The notes: a model not told the origin generated them from the sequence alone. DNA of 64,000 nucleotides from G963662985 sp963662985 (GCA_963662985.1 OY760066.1:62001-126000), one strand, 5' to 3'; positions 1-8,563 are shown, counted from the stretch's first letter. Translations and numbers: made by a program.

Positions 1-69
1 TTAAAATATTTTGAAAGCGAATCAAAAAAACAGATTATTTGGTATCATTGTTTCAAAAGAAGACGCTGA
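1..69 (+). CDS. 3' end of an upstream reading frame (partial)
   Basis: Frame 1 is open from the window edge to a TGA at 67-69, giving 22 residues that end in a basic KRRR tail; the other two forward frames stop within the first 12 bases. The stop lies 12 bases before the GTG start of the next gene, so the two may be co-transcribed. The fragment is too short to identify and could be a chance open frame. Confidence 0.3.
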   Translation, partial: LKYFESESKKQIIWYHCFKRRR

Positions 70-81
70 AGGGGGTGCATT

Positions 82-3000
82 GTGTCCCAAAAGATCAAGA
101 ATCTATTAATTTCTATCGCCGGTTCAAAAAAAACACTGCTCATAATAATAGGTGTTATCATTTTATCAATTGCAATTCCAGTGTTAGCCACCTATACAGG
201 GCCTAATCGCACAACAACCGTAAAGGTGTGTGAAAAAGTAAAAGTAATTGATGGATGTGATTATAATGCAACAGTAAAAGGATTAAAGGTTTACGATGAT
301 CCTTCTATTACACCAACAGATCATCAATGGCCATGCACAATTAGTAGAAATGTATGTGGAAATCCGTCAGCTAGTTCTTGGAAAACATTTTGTGATAAAA
401 GTTTTCCAGGTGTAACTTGGGTAACAAGTAATGTTCTTCCCCCTGTTCAAGAAATTGAAATTTTTCATATGGAAGAACAATGTCACAATGAAACCGTCGC
501 CGCTCCACCCGCCACAGTCAACGGCAGCGTCTCCTGTACCAACGGGACCAATGGCTGGTGTCGGAGTGATGCAACCCTCAATATCACCGGTTCTGACCCC
601 AACCCCGCCAATACAATCATCGCTATTGAAGGTACTCGCAATGGGACAGATTTTGCCTGTGCCAGCGACACCTGCCAAATCGATGCCACTGGCAATGGCT
701 CATTTGCCTTTGAATATTGGGCCGTCTCCAGCTACGGCGACACCTCATATAAAGGAAACACCACAATAACCGTGGATAAAGAAGCTCCTGTCGTGGGTCT
801 TAACCTATCAGGTTCAGTGGGCTATAACAGTTGGTATGTCAGTGGTGTAAATTGGACCACCTCCCTAACAGACAGCGTCTCTGGCCCTTCTCATGTTAAT
901 GTAAGCGTAGATGGAACTCCACAATCTAACCCAGGTAGTTATGCAACAGATGGTACCCATACCATCAAAGCCACCGGCTATGACAATGCAGGCAACAGCA
1001 GCCAAACCCAACAAACTGTCCAAATAGATCAAACCAACCCCGTACCCACTTACACCCTCAATGGCTCCCTCGGCACCAACAGCTGGTATACCAGCGCAGT
1101 CAATTGGAATGCCAGCGCAACCGATGCTACCTCTGGGGTCTATGCAGTCGGTACCCAACTCGACGGTGCTTCTGTGAACAATAGCGCCAGTATTGGCACC
1201 AATGGCTCCCACACTTTGCAAGTTACCGCCCAAGACAATGCAGGCAATCTGACGAGCACTTCAGGGTCATTCAAAATTGATCAAGAAGATCCATTTGTAA
1301 GTCTTAATCTATCTGGCACCCAAGGCACCCATAGCTGGTACACTGGTCCAGTTTCATGGAGTTCAACCGCAAGCGATACCGTCTCCGGCCTCGCCTCACA
1401 CACCGCCACTCTCAATGGCAGTGCCACGACTGTCAATGGCTCTGTTAATTCAGACGGCACCTACACCCTACTTGCCACCGCCCAAGATAACGCCAGCAAC
1501 CAATCTACCCAAACACAATCCTTTGGGATTGATCAATCTGCCCCGACAGTCAGCATGAATCCTATTTCTGGCACATATAGCAATACCGTCCAACTCTCTG
1601 GCAGTAGTGCAGATGCAACCTCTGGTGTATCCTACGTAGAAATATCCATCGCAGGCCAAACCCACCAAGTCAATACCACTGGTGTTTGGAGCTATCAATG
1701 GAATTCCACCTCTGCCTGTAACGGCAGCGTAACCGCCAGTGTACGTTCCGTGGACCAAGCAGGCAACGTTAGTGCTAGCACCACGCAAACCTTCACCGTC
1801 CAAAACACTCCCACCACCCTCACCCTGCCTTCCCAAACCGATGCCAGCAATCCAGTTGTATTTAACCTCAACACCAGCAACCTCAATCAAATGGTGATTC
1901 GTATTAGTGACGACGCAGGCAATTTACCTGCCGTCACCCACACCTTTACCGGCACTTCCATCCCTTCCAGTTATCGCTGGGATCGTTATATGGGCGATGG
2001 TAGTCTTGCTCCTAAAGGCACCTACACCATGAATGTCAGAATCTATGACAAAAACACCTGCACCACCGATACCGCCAGCATTACCCTGGTGGTCACTGAA
2101 TCGATCCTCTCCGCCTGGATATCCGGCGCACCCACCAATACCCCCATCCCTGCACAACCTACCGCAACCCCTCTGCCTTCATTAACACCAACAGTAGAAA
2201 GTGCCGAAACAGAGGTAGCGATCCTTCCAGCAATAAGAAATGATACAGAAACTCCCACAAACACCCCCACAACTACCCCCAATCCCAGTCCATTTGTCTT
2301 GCCGAAAACGGACCAAAAGACGACTACATCCACTAGCTCATCCCCCAAAGCACCAGATTCAACGCCAGATCCAGACCCAACCCCTAGCACCTTATCCACA
2401 GGCGTTTTGATTGGCACTGCAGCAGCAGGCTTGATTGGCTCTATTGCGGCCTATCAGGCTGCGGTAGAAGCAGAGCGCAAACGTAAAGAAGCAGAAGCAA
2501 GAAAACGTGCGGAAGAATTGATGCGAAAGAAACAACTTTTAGCAAAAGGTGGGATTGATACATATCAAATGAACACCAAAGAAATTGATAAGTTATATAA
2601 GGAAAATGAAGCAGCCATTCGTCAGAAAGTACAAGATGAAAAAATAGCAATGGAACAGGCAGAAGCAAATGAAACTTCGAAACGTGAAGCATGGATTGCT
2701 GCAGAAGAAAATTATTTAGATATTCTATGGGCAAGCGAATTTGCAAAAAGAAAAGCTGAATTGGAAAAGGAAAAAATACAAATTCATGATATACCAGAAT
2801 ATTGGGATGCCGTTCAATCAGGAAAAGAGGAATATGAAAATATCATAAATGATATTTATCTTAATGAAATGAAATTGAATGATCAGGAAATGGTAGATCA
2901 ATTTAAACAAGATCAGAAAGAAGTCAATAACGAGAAAAAAGCTGAACAACAATTATTTTTAGATTATATTGAAGCAAAGAAAGTTGGAAGATTAAAAGAT

Positions 3001-3714
3001 ATAAGTATTTCAAAAAATAAAGAAATAATTAATAATATAAAATTATATAAAGATTATGTAAATGATTATGGAGATGGTATAAAAAGAATATTAATTTCTC
3101 CATTAAGTGATATTAATATTAATCACTTAGCAAATGGGAATTTAAGTGTTAGTGGTGCAAGAAATTCAATATTTAGAGATACTATAGGATTACAAGGAAC
3201 ATATTATAAAAAATCCACATTGTTTAATGATGTAACAGGAATAAATAATTGGAAAAAAATGGGAGATGAAGTATCTAATGTAGTAAAAAAAATTAATCAG
3301 GGAGAAGATGTTATTTCATCAATTAAAAATGTTGATATCAAGAAATTCACGCCCACTACCATTGATCTTTTAATTTCAGCTGGAAGTAATGCATATGATG
3401 TTTTTATTGCTGATAACGATATTCCAAAAGAAGAGAAATTTCAACATTTTATTACTGGAACTATTACTGATTTTGCATTAGATTCAGTTGTTGGGATTGT
3501 AGCAGGTGCAATTGGATTAGCAGTAACAGGTGCTATTTTTGGTGCGGCAGCTGCTCCTGGTATAGCAGTTCTTGCAGTATCTGGTGTGGTTTCAATAGGT
3601 TTATCATATGCAATAAATCAATTTGGTATTGATGATAAGATAGATAATGTATTGAACAAATCAACTGATGGTTTGCAAAAAATTACTAAAAATTTATTTA
3701 GGAGAGATAAATGA
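82..3714 (+). CDS. Membrane-anchored Ig-repeat surface protein with variable-looking C-terminus (candidate polymorphic toxin)
   Basis: 1210 aa. The GTG start is supported by AAGGGGG at 69-75. Order of parts: a hydrophobic signal or anchor (about 18-37), a Cys-containing N-region, Ig-like repeats (about 234-570) each ending near a D-x-AGN motif, a TPTNTPTTTP linker (about 677-770), a second membrane segment (about 773-793), a long Lys/Glu/Ala coiled coil (about 793-970), and a C-terminal region with an Ala/Gly/Val hydrophobic stretch (about 1132-1182). Composition is sharply mosaic: roughly bases 480-2560 are GC- and C-rich, while the 3' part is very AT-rich like the genes that follow. Polymorphic toxins commonly pair a conserved stalk with an exchanged C-terminal tip, and the hydrophobic stretch resembles membrane segments near such tips. 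No catalytic motif is visible, so toxin activity is inference; it could be a structural surface protein. Confidence 0.85.
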   Translation: MSQKIKNLLISIAGSKKTLLIIIGVIILSIAIPVLATYTGPNRTTTVKVCEKVKVIDGCDYNATVKGLKVYDDPSITPTDHQWPCTISRNVCGNPSASSWKTFCDKSFPGVTWVTSNVLPPVQEIEIFHMEEQCHNETVAAPPATVNGSVSCTNGTNGWCRSDATLNITGSDPNPANTIIAIEGTRNGTDFACASDTCQIDATGNGSFAFEYWAVSSYGDTSYKGNTTITVDKEAPVVGLNLSGSVGYNSWYVSGVNWTTSLTDSVSGPSHVNVSVDGTPQSNPGSYATDGTHTIKATGYDNAGNSSQTQQTVQIDQTNPVPTYTLNGSLGTNSWYTSAVNWNASATDATSGVYAVGTQLDGASVNNSASIGTNGSHTLQVTAQDNAGNLTSTSGSFKIDQEDPFVSLNLSGTQGTHSWYTGPVSWSSTASDTVSGLASHTATLNGSATTVNGSVNSDGTYTLLATAQDNASNQSTQTQSFGIDQSAPTVSMNPISGTYSNTVQLSGSSADATSGVSYVEISIAGQTHQVNTTGVWSYQWNSTSACNGSVTASVRSVDQAGNVSASTTQTFTVQNTPTTLTLPSQTDASNPVVFNLNTSNLNQMVIRISDDAGNLPAVTHTFTGTSIPSSYRWDRYMGDGSLAPKGTYTMNVRIYDKNTCTTDTASITLVVTESILSAWISGAPTNTPIPAQPTATPLPSLTPTVESAETEVAILPAIRNDTETPTNTPTTTPNPSPFVLPKTDQKTTTSTSSSPKAPDSTPDPDPTPSTLSTGVLIGTAAAGLIGSIAAYQAAVEAERKRKEAEARKRAEELMRKKQLLAKGGIDTYQMNTKEIDKLYKENEAAIRQKVQDEKIAMEQAEANETSKREAWIAAEENYLDILWASEFAKRKAELEKEKIQIHDIPEYWDAVQSGKEEYENIINDIYLNEMKLNDQEMVDQFKQDQKEVNNEKKAEQQLFLDYIEAKKVGRLKDISISKNKEIINNIKLYKDYVNDYGDGIKRILISPLSDININHLANGNLSVSGARNSIFRDTIGLQGTYYKKSTLFNDVTGINNWKKMGDEVSNVVKKINQGEDVISSIKNVDIKKFTPTTIDLLISAGSNAYDVFIADNDIPKEEKFQHFITGTITDFALDSVVGIVAGAIGLAVTGAIFGAAAAPGIAVLAVSGVVSIGLSYAINQFGIDDKIDNVLNKSTDGLQKITKNLFRRDK
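781..1536 (+). repeat. Three tandem Ig-like repeats, about 252 bases each
   Basis: Three successive copies of about 84 residues share the pattern L-N-L/G-S ... N/H-SWY ... V-x-W, then an acidic loop and an AxDNAxN motif, followed by a short linker with DQ. Copies begin near 784, 1036 and 1288, so the period is almost exactly 252 bases. A fourth, more divergent Ig-like unit starts near 1543. This resembles the bacterial Ig-like (OmpL47-type) repeats of surface proteins. Confidence 0.75.
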
Positions 3715-4679
3715 ATTATTCATTTTTGGAGTTATTTTTTATTACATTATTTATTTACTTTTTATCCATTTTTGTATCTATAATATTACGGAGATATAAA
3801 ATTATTAAAATAAAAAATAATAATATTGGATGTTTTTTAAATTTTTTTGTATCTGTTTTTTTTACATTATTTCTTACAATAATTCAGTTAATTTATTTAT
3901 ACTTTAAGAAGGAATTTTATGAAATTGACCTTAACTATATTATTTTTATTTTCTTAATAACAATTTCTCTAGAATTTGTTGGTGCAAAAGAATTAATTAT
4001 TAATTATTTAACAAAAATTTTTAAAAAAATTAAAGAATATATTGAAAAAAACCCTTCTCAAATTTATTTTGATTTATATAAATTTCAAAATTATAACTTA
4101 GATATTCCTTCAAAAATAATTTTTTTTATCCATTATTTAATATTATTATTTATAGAATGTTTTAATTTATTACCTATTATAATTAATTATTATTCATATA
4201 ATAAATCAATAATTTTTTTAATTTTTATCTTCCCAACATTATCAATTATTTTTATTTTTTTTAATAATTTTCTTAAAAGTTTTTTATTATATTTATTATT
4301 AGTAATTATTCTTCCATTATCAAGAACATTCATTTTTTATATATTAATTTCTTTAGAAGATAGTGAACTTGTTAATTTTATTTTATTAATCTATGCTATT
4401 TTCTTAATTGTTTTTTGGCTGATTCCTTATTTTATGTCAAATAAATTAAGAGAAAAAATTATTTATTTATTGACAAAAGGATTTTCTTACAGCATAAAAC
4501 TAATAATAATATTTTTTCTTGCAAGTCCCATTGCTTATTACTTCAAATTATTAAATGATATAAATATTGTAATTAGTTTATTGATGCCAATATTTGGTAT
4601 TTATTTATTTTTATTTTTTTCAATAAAATCAAGCATTAAATATTATGAAATAAAAAATATAGGAGAAATAAATGAGTAA
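3711..4679 (+). CDS. Polytopic membrane protein, candidate immunity protein
   Basis: 322 aa, unrecognised. About eight to ten hydrophobic segments run through the protein, and it is extremely rich in Ile, Leu, Phe, Lys and Asn. Its ATG overlaps the stop of the 1210-aa gene (ATGA at 3711-3714), with AGGAG at 3700-3704, so translation is probably coupled. Its very low GC matches the 3' end of the upstream gene rather than that gene's GC-rich middle. If the upstream C-terminus is a membrane-acting toxin, this is the natural candidate for its immunity protein. That role is inferred only from position, topology and composition; it may instead be a partner in secretion or anchoring. Confidence 0.8.
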   Translation: MNYSFLELFFITLFIYFLSIFVSIILRRYKIIKIKNNNIGCFLNFFVSVFFTLFLTIIQLIYLYFKKEFYEIDLNYIIFIFLITISLEFVGAKELIINYLTKIFKKIKEYIEKNPSQIYFDLYKFQNYNLDIPSKIIFFIHYLILLFIECFNLLPIIINYYSYNKSIIFLIFIFPTLSIIFIFFNNFLKSFLLYLLLVIILPLSRTFIFYILISLEDSELVNFILLIYAIFLIVFWLIPYFMSNKLREKIIYLLTKGFSYSIKLIIIFFLASPIAYYFKLLNDINIVISLLMPIFGIYLFLFFSIKSSIKYYEIKNIGEINE

Positions 4680-4806
4680 GATAAGTTTTTTAGAATTAGC
4701 TGTTTTCGGAGCAGTTATTTCAGCAATAACTCGTTTTGTAATTAGATTTATTCAAATTAGAAAAATGCGTAAAAAAGAAGAGCAAGAACAAAATGAAAAT
4801 AATTAA
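4672..4806 (+). CDS. Small membrane protein, 44 aa
   Basis: ATG at 4672 with AGGAG at 4661-4665; TAA at 4804-4806. It overlaps the preceding gene by 8 bases and the following gene by 14 bases, so it sits inside a tightly coupled operon. The product has one hydrophobic segment (about residues 6-29) and then a strongly charged tail rich in Lys, Arg, Glu and Gln. No family is recognised. The good ribosome binding site and the overlaps on both sides argue that it is real. Confidence 0.6.
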   Translation: MSKISFLELAVFGAVISAITRFVIRFIQIRKMRKKEEQEQNENN

Positions 4807-5116
4807 CTTCCTCATTCCCATCCTAGCCTCCTTCCTCATCGCATTCCTCACATCCCGCCTGTGCTTCAAATTCTACTTCACCCTCCGCGATGATAGCCAA
4901 GATCAACACAAACTCACTCTAGACCAACTTAAGAAATGGCAAGCATTTGCAATCTCTCTTCTCGCTTACTCTCTCCCCAGTGATGTGTATGGCTTCTGGC
5001 AAAAAGGGCAAGTCTCCATCGCTCTCACACTAGCCGTCGCTGTCAGCCTAACCATCCTCATCTTCATCTACTACCTCAAGCGCAGCTACAAGGAATATAA
5101 AAATACTAAAATTTAA
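4793..5116 (+). CDS. Small membrane protein with two or three TM segments
   Basis: 107 aa, unrecognised. Hydrophobic segments lie at about residues 3-22, 48-66 and 73-95, and the C-terminus is basic (KRSYKEYKN). The start overlaps the 44-aa gene by 14 bases, which suggests translational coupling since no strong ribosome binding site is visible. Base use differs from its neighbours: it is C-rich with many ATC, CTC and ACC-type codons, like the sigma and anti-sigma genes downstream, whereas the genes on both sides are very AT-rich. It may be an older backbone gene between acquired ones. Confidence 0.7.
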   Translation: MKIINFLIPILASFLIAFLTSRLCFKFYFTLRDDSQDQHKLTLDQLKKWQAFAISLLAYSLPSDVYGFWQKGQVSIALTLAVAVSLTILIFIYYLKRSYKEYKNTKI

Positions 5117-5168
5117 CTTTTTATAGAGTGAATAAAAATAAAATCAAAATTATAATTTAAAGAAAAAA

Positions 5169-5777
5169 ATGATAAACGTATTAAATTTTGATAAAAAATT
5201 GGGAATTATTGAATATATTAAATTTCTTTTTTTTCTAATAATAATGGATATATTTAGTTATTTAGGAATATTTATTTTTAAAAATAATTTTGGAATTTTT
5301 TTTGCATTAATAGCTATTTCTTTAGATTTATTGACTGTTTTGTTAAATTATATAAATAGAAAGTTCCAAAAACCATGGCTCTCTGTTATTTCTCTTTTTT
5401 TACTTCCAATATTTAGATTACCATTTGTAATTAGTGTTTATTTATTTGTTTATAGTCAAGGTTATAGTAACAAATTATTTTTTTTACTTGTTGTAATTTA
5501 TTTACTTGCATATATTATTCCATTTTTATTAAATGATAAAGGAGTAAAAATTAATAAATTAATCAAGACAAAAACATTTACAATATTGTTTTTTATATTT
5601 TTAATTCTTTTTATTCCTAATAGATTCGCAACAAGATTTGTAATAAATAATCAACACGGTTTAATAATAGCTTTTAGAACAGGAATAGGGGCGATATTTT
5701 TGGGGTATTATTTAATATGGCTTTATATTCCTATCCTTTTAAAAGCTTTAAAAGATTATGGTGAATCAAAGGAATAA
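5169..5777 (+). CDS. Polytopic membrane protein
   Basis: 202 aa, unrecognised, with about six hydrophobic segments and short basic loops. It is very AT-rich, like the 322-aa gene at 3711. ATG at 5169 is preceded only by an A-rich stretch, so initiation may be weak or depend on the upstream operon. It closes the run of small membrane-protein genes before a hairpin at 5793-5833. A second immunity candidate or an orphan immunity gene are possible readings, but nothing in the protein itself proves this. Confidence 0.7.
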   Translation: MINVLNFDKKLGIIEYIKFLFFLIIMDIFSYLGIFIFKNNFGIFFALIAISLDLLTVLLNYINRKFQKPWLSVISLFLLPIFRLPFVISVYLFVYSQGYSNKLFFLLVVIYLLAYIIPFLLNDKGVKINKLIKTKTFTILFFIFLILFIPNRFATRFVINNQHGLIIAFRTGIGAIFLGYYLIWLYIPILLKALKDYGESKE

Positions 5778-5792
5778 TGAATAATTTTAAAC

Positions 5793-5833
5793 AAACCCAA
5801 GAATGATGCCTTATCGGTATCATTCTTGAGTTT
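5793..5833 (+). terminator. Hairpin terminator after the small membrane-protein operon
   Basis: An 18-base stem begins at AAACCCAAGAATGATGCC and pairs across a 5-base loop with GGTATCATTCTTGAGTTT, with one mismatch and one G-U pair. It lies 15 bases after the stop of the 202-aa gene. The 3' flank on the plus strand is A-rich rather than T-rich, so it may act as a weak or bidirectional terminator. Confidence 0.6.
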
Positions 5834-6475
5834 AAAAAACTTCCAAAAATCAACCTCCAAAATATGATATAATATAGAACATATGTGCTGAAGCGTGAAC
5901 CTTACCAACTTATCAATAAGTTTTGAATAGGGCAGACAGCTATATCATTTATCCACAAGAACCTAAAAAACTGTCCAAAAACACCGTTCTGACTGGATCT
6001 GCCGAAATAAAAAACATCCCTGGCATGTCCTGTCACCTCAAAAACTTGTAAAATCATCTCGAAAAAAGAAGCATTTTATTGACTACTAGGGAGCAAATTT
6101 TTTGATAAATCATTAACTAGCGAAAAATTAGACACTTTCATCTCAAACTGCCCAAAAATCATCCTGCTTCTGAGAAAAAACCCTTTATATACGCTGTAAT
6201 ATTATTTACTCTCCGTATATGCCACAAAATCGACCATTCTAAAATTGGGCACCTGTCAAAAAAGTGTCAAAAAAGTGTCCAATTTTTTCTTTACACTTGT
6301 CCAATTATGTCCAATAATTTTTGACACATTATATTGCGCATAGCCATACATCCCAAACCCTTACACAAAAAATAAAATTTACCCTAAAAAAAAATGTCCT
6401 TTTTCATCCCTTTCCTCGTTATACCTTAAGTTGCAACAAACAAAAGAAAGGGCCTGAAATCAAAAGAACAACCTT
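5834..6475. other. Non-coding region before the sigma factor gene
   Basis: About 640 bases without a convincing gene. It holds a single TTATCCACA (5949-5957), several TGTCCAA or GTGTCAAAA motifs, and a hairpin at 6241-6286. A weak promoter-like pair, TTTACA (6290-6295) and AATAAT (6313-6318) with 17 bases between, could serve the sigma factor gene, but in such AT-rich DNA this is poor evidence. I see no known riboswitch or RNA gene. Confidence 0.4.
6241..6289 (+). terminator. Hairpin with repeat-containing loop followed by a T-tract
   Basis: AAAATTGGGCAC (6241-6252) pairs with GTGTCCAATTTT (6275-6286), 12 bases with one G-U pair, and further T residues follow. The 22-base loop holds tandem copies of a GTCAAAAAA unit, and the right arm begins another. 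It may be a terminator of a small transcript or a regulatory structure ahead of the sigma gene. Confidence 0.35.
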
Positions 6476-7015
6476 ATGGAAAATGAAAACAAAATCATCA
6501 AGAAAGCGCAAAAAGGAGACCAACAAGCCTTCGCACTTCTCTATCGTCACTACAATCCTCCCATCTATCGCTACCTCTACAGTAGGGTAGGCAACCAAAC
6601 CGACGCCGAAGAGCTCACCAGTCGCACCTTTCTCAGCGCCTTAGAAAACATCTCTCGATACCATCACAAAGGCTATTTTGCCGCATGGCTATTCACCATC
6701 GCAAAAAACAAAATCACTGACTTCTATCGTGAACAAAACAAAAACCTCTCCTTAGAAGAGCAACCATCCCACATCACCCTCCTAGAATCTCCCCAAATCT
6801 TTGAAAACATCATCGCCACCGAGCAAGCCCAAAAACTTGCCCAAATCATCGCCGCTCTTCCACCCCACAAACAAGAATGGCTCCGCCTCCGCTTTGTTGC
6901 CCAACTTCCTTATCAAGAAATTGGCCGCATCGTCGGCAAAAACACAGAAGCCATCAAAAAATCAATCTACCGATTATTAGAAGAAATCAGACAAAAAATG
7001 GAGTTACAAGCATGA
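6476..7015 (+). CDS. ECF-type RNA polymerase sigma factor
   Basis: 179 aa, the usual size for a sigma-70 family extracytoplasmic-function sigma factor. Region 2 spans about residues 8-80, with a DAEELTSRTFLSAL stretch and AWLFTIAKNKITDFYRE matching the core-binding and -10 recognition part. Region 4 spans about 120-172, with LPPHKQEWLRLRF and a helix-turn-helix (PYQEIGRIVGKNTEAIKK). It would direct core polymerase to a small set of promoters. Its stop overlaps the ATG of the next gene (ATGA), which encodes a membrane protein likely to be its anti-sigma factor. The neighbouring giant adhesin is a plausible target. Codons are strongly C-ended. Confidence 0.92.
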   Translation: MENENKIIKKAQKGDQQAFALLYRHYNPPIYRYLYSRVGNQTDAEELTSRTFLSALENISRYHHKGYFAAWLFTIAKNKITDFYREQNKNLSLEEQPSHITLLESPQIFENIIATEQAQKLAQIIAALPPHKQEWLRLRFVAQLPYQEIGRIVGKNTEAIKKSIYRLLEEIRQKMELQA

Positions 7016-8469
7016 ATCACGCACAACCATTAACCCAATTAGAAAATCAAATCACCGCCGTTCTCAGCGTCCCCAACATCGATCCCCACTTTGCTCAATC
7101 CTTAGAACGCCGTCTCACCCAACAAACCCTTCCCACCAGCCAAACCAAAACCTTACCGCGTTGGTCATTTGCCACCATCGCAGTCGCCATCCTCCTCACC
7201 ATCTTCCTCGTCGCTGGCCCCAAAAACGTCCTCGCCATCTTGCAAGACTGGTTCAGTTTTATTCCCGGCATTGGCTATTTCGAAGGCGACCTATATCAAC
7301 TCGAGCAACCCGTCACCCTCCAACAAGATCAACTCAACCTTGAAGTCTATCAAGCCTACCGTGATCAAAACCACACCTGGGTCGAGCTCCATCTCACTGC
7401 CTCCCAATCCCAAGCGCCATCCCTCGCAGACCTTTCTGAGCACTGTGCCTTCACCTCATTCCTCCTCCTAGATCCAAACACTCACCTCTCCAGTGAATGG
7501 ATTTCAGCCAAATCAGACCCAACCAATCTATGGCTCACCATCAGCTTCCCCGCATTTCCTGTCCAAACCAAGCAAGCTGACCTCGTCCTAGACTGCCTCC
7601 AACCCACTCAACCCGATCAAAAAAGTTGGATCTTCAACCTTCGCTTCAAACCGCTCTCTTCAGACGCAACCCTCCAAACCTATCCCGTCTTCATCCCCAC
7701 CCAACAACCCACTCCCACAGTCGCCGTCACATCCCAATCCACGCAAGCTGCCCTCACCCCACAGCTCTCTCCAGACCTCATCGCAGATCTAGAATTCACA
7801 GTCGACAACTTCACCGAGCTAGAAGATGGCTATCAATTCCAAGGGCATCTCATCTCACCCTCCCAACCAGATCTCACCTTCATCGAAACAGACATCCAAA
7901 TCACCGATGCAATCGGTGCCATCCTTCCCACACAACTTGTCCACTTGCCATACGGAATAAACAACCAACCCGGCCAACAGCCTTGGGCGCTCAAAGTCCC
8001 TACCAAAGATCTTGCTAACCCGCTCACCTTCACCCTCAAAAAAATCAGCATCACCCAAACCGATTCTACATTAAAAGACACTCCCATCCTCATTGATCTT
8101 GGTGAAAATCCAACCGTAGATCAAACCTGGCAGCTCAATCAAACCATCACAGTCGCGGGCACAGACATTCAACTCACCACCCTCCATCTTGCCCAACTCA
8201 CCCCCCAGCTCTTCCTGCTAGAATTTGATCTCACCTATCCAGATCAAACCATCACCGATCTCACCCTGGCAGATGCCAACCCCATCGAACCGCAAAACGG
8301 CGGTGGAGGTGGTGGGGGAGGAGGAGGCGGTGGAGCAAATCCAAACGCAGTCCTCAGCCGAGAAACCATCGACTATGCCTCAATTCCCACCGGTCAAAGA
8401 ACCATCTACGTAGAAGCCTATCAGCAATCCATCGAAGGCAATTGGTCAGTCACCCTAACCCTTCCATAA
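7012..8469 (+). CDS. Membrane-anchored probable anti-sigma factor
   Basis: 485 aa. The start is taken at ATG 7012, which overlaps the sigma gene stop, rather than an in-frame ATG at 6877 lying inside that gene. About 50 N-terminal residues are cytoplasmic, then one membrane segment (about 52-69), then a motif-like stretch (LAILQDWFSFIPGIGYFEG) of the kind seen in DUF4179-like anti-sigma proteins, and a long extracytoplasmic part of beta-rich character with a short TP-rich linker. Residues 430-441 are twelve consecutive glycines. The arrangement, sigma factor followed by an overlapping single-pass membrane protein, is the classic sigma/anti-sigma pair, but no zinc-binding anti-sigma motif is visible, so the function is inferred from position and topology. 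Confidence 0.78.
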   Translation: MNHAQPLTQLENQITAVLSVPNIDPHFAQSLERRLTQQTLPTSQTKTLPRWSFATIAVAILLTIFLVAGPKNVLAILQDWFSFIPGIGYFEGDLYQLEQPVTLQQDQLNLEVYQAYRDQNHTWVELHLTASQSQAPSLADLSEHCAFTSFLLLDPNTHLSSEWISAKSDPTNLWLTISFPAFPVQTKQADLVLDCLQPTQPDQKSWIFNLRFKPLSSDATLQTYPVFIPTQQPTPTVAVTSQSTQAALTPQLSPDLIADLEFTVDNFTELEDGYQFQGHLISPSQPDLTFIETDIQITDAIGAILPTQLVHLPYGINNQPGQQPWALKVPTKDLANPLTFTLKKISITQTDSTLKDTPILIDLGENPTVDQTWQLNQTITVAGTDIQLTTLHLAQLTPQLFLLEFDLTYPDQTITDLTLADANPIEPQNGGGGGGGGGGGGANPNAVLSRETIDYASIPTGQRTIYVEAYQQSIEGNWSVTLTLP

Positions 8470-8471
8470 AA

Positions 8472-8505
8472 AAAGAAGAGGATCCAATATTGGGTCCTCT
8501 TCTTT
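8472..8505 (+). terminator. Rho-independent terminator after the anti-sigma gene
   Basis: AAAGAAGAGGATCC (8472-8485) pairs with GGGTCCTCTTCTTT (8492-8505) apart from one G-U pair, with a short AT loop. It starts three bases after the TAA of the anti-sigma gene and separates that operon from the giant adhesin gene. Confidence 0.8.
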
Positions 8506-8535
8506 ATCATTAGTATTATAGAGCTAAAATAATAA

Positions 8536-8563
8536 TTGCACAGCTCCTATAGTTAGGTATAAT
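8536..8563 (+). promoter_or_regulatory. Candidate promoter of the giant adhesin gene
   Basis: TTGCAC (8536-8541) and TATAAT (8558-8563) are 16 bases apart, giving a 5' leader of roughly 145 bases. GAGCT at 8521 and AGCTC at 8541 form a small inverted repeat around the -35 element. This is a housekeeping-type promoter; no separate ECF-type promoter was recognised. Confidence 0.45.

Noticed and set aside
2043..2417. Long minus-strand open frames inside the surface-protein and adhesin genes
   Set aside because: They are antisense shadows of coding sequence, with unnatural composition and no ribosome binding sites.
5949..5957. Perfect DnaA-box sequence TTATCCACA in a non-coding, AT-rich gap, suggesting a replication origin
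   Set aside because: Only one copy lies in the gap. Identical 9-mers also occur inside coding sequence near 2392 and 23446, and no dnaA, dnaN or parAB genes are nearby.
6877..7011. Longer start for the anti-sigma gene at ATG 6877
   Set aside because: The added 45 residues lie inside the sigma factor gene in another frame and are Pro/His/Arg-rich nonsense. The ATG at 7012 forms the usual ATGA overlap.
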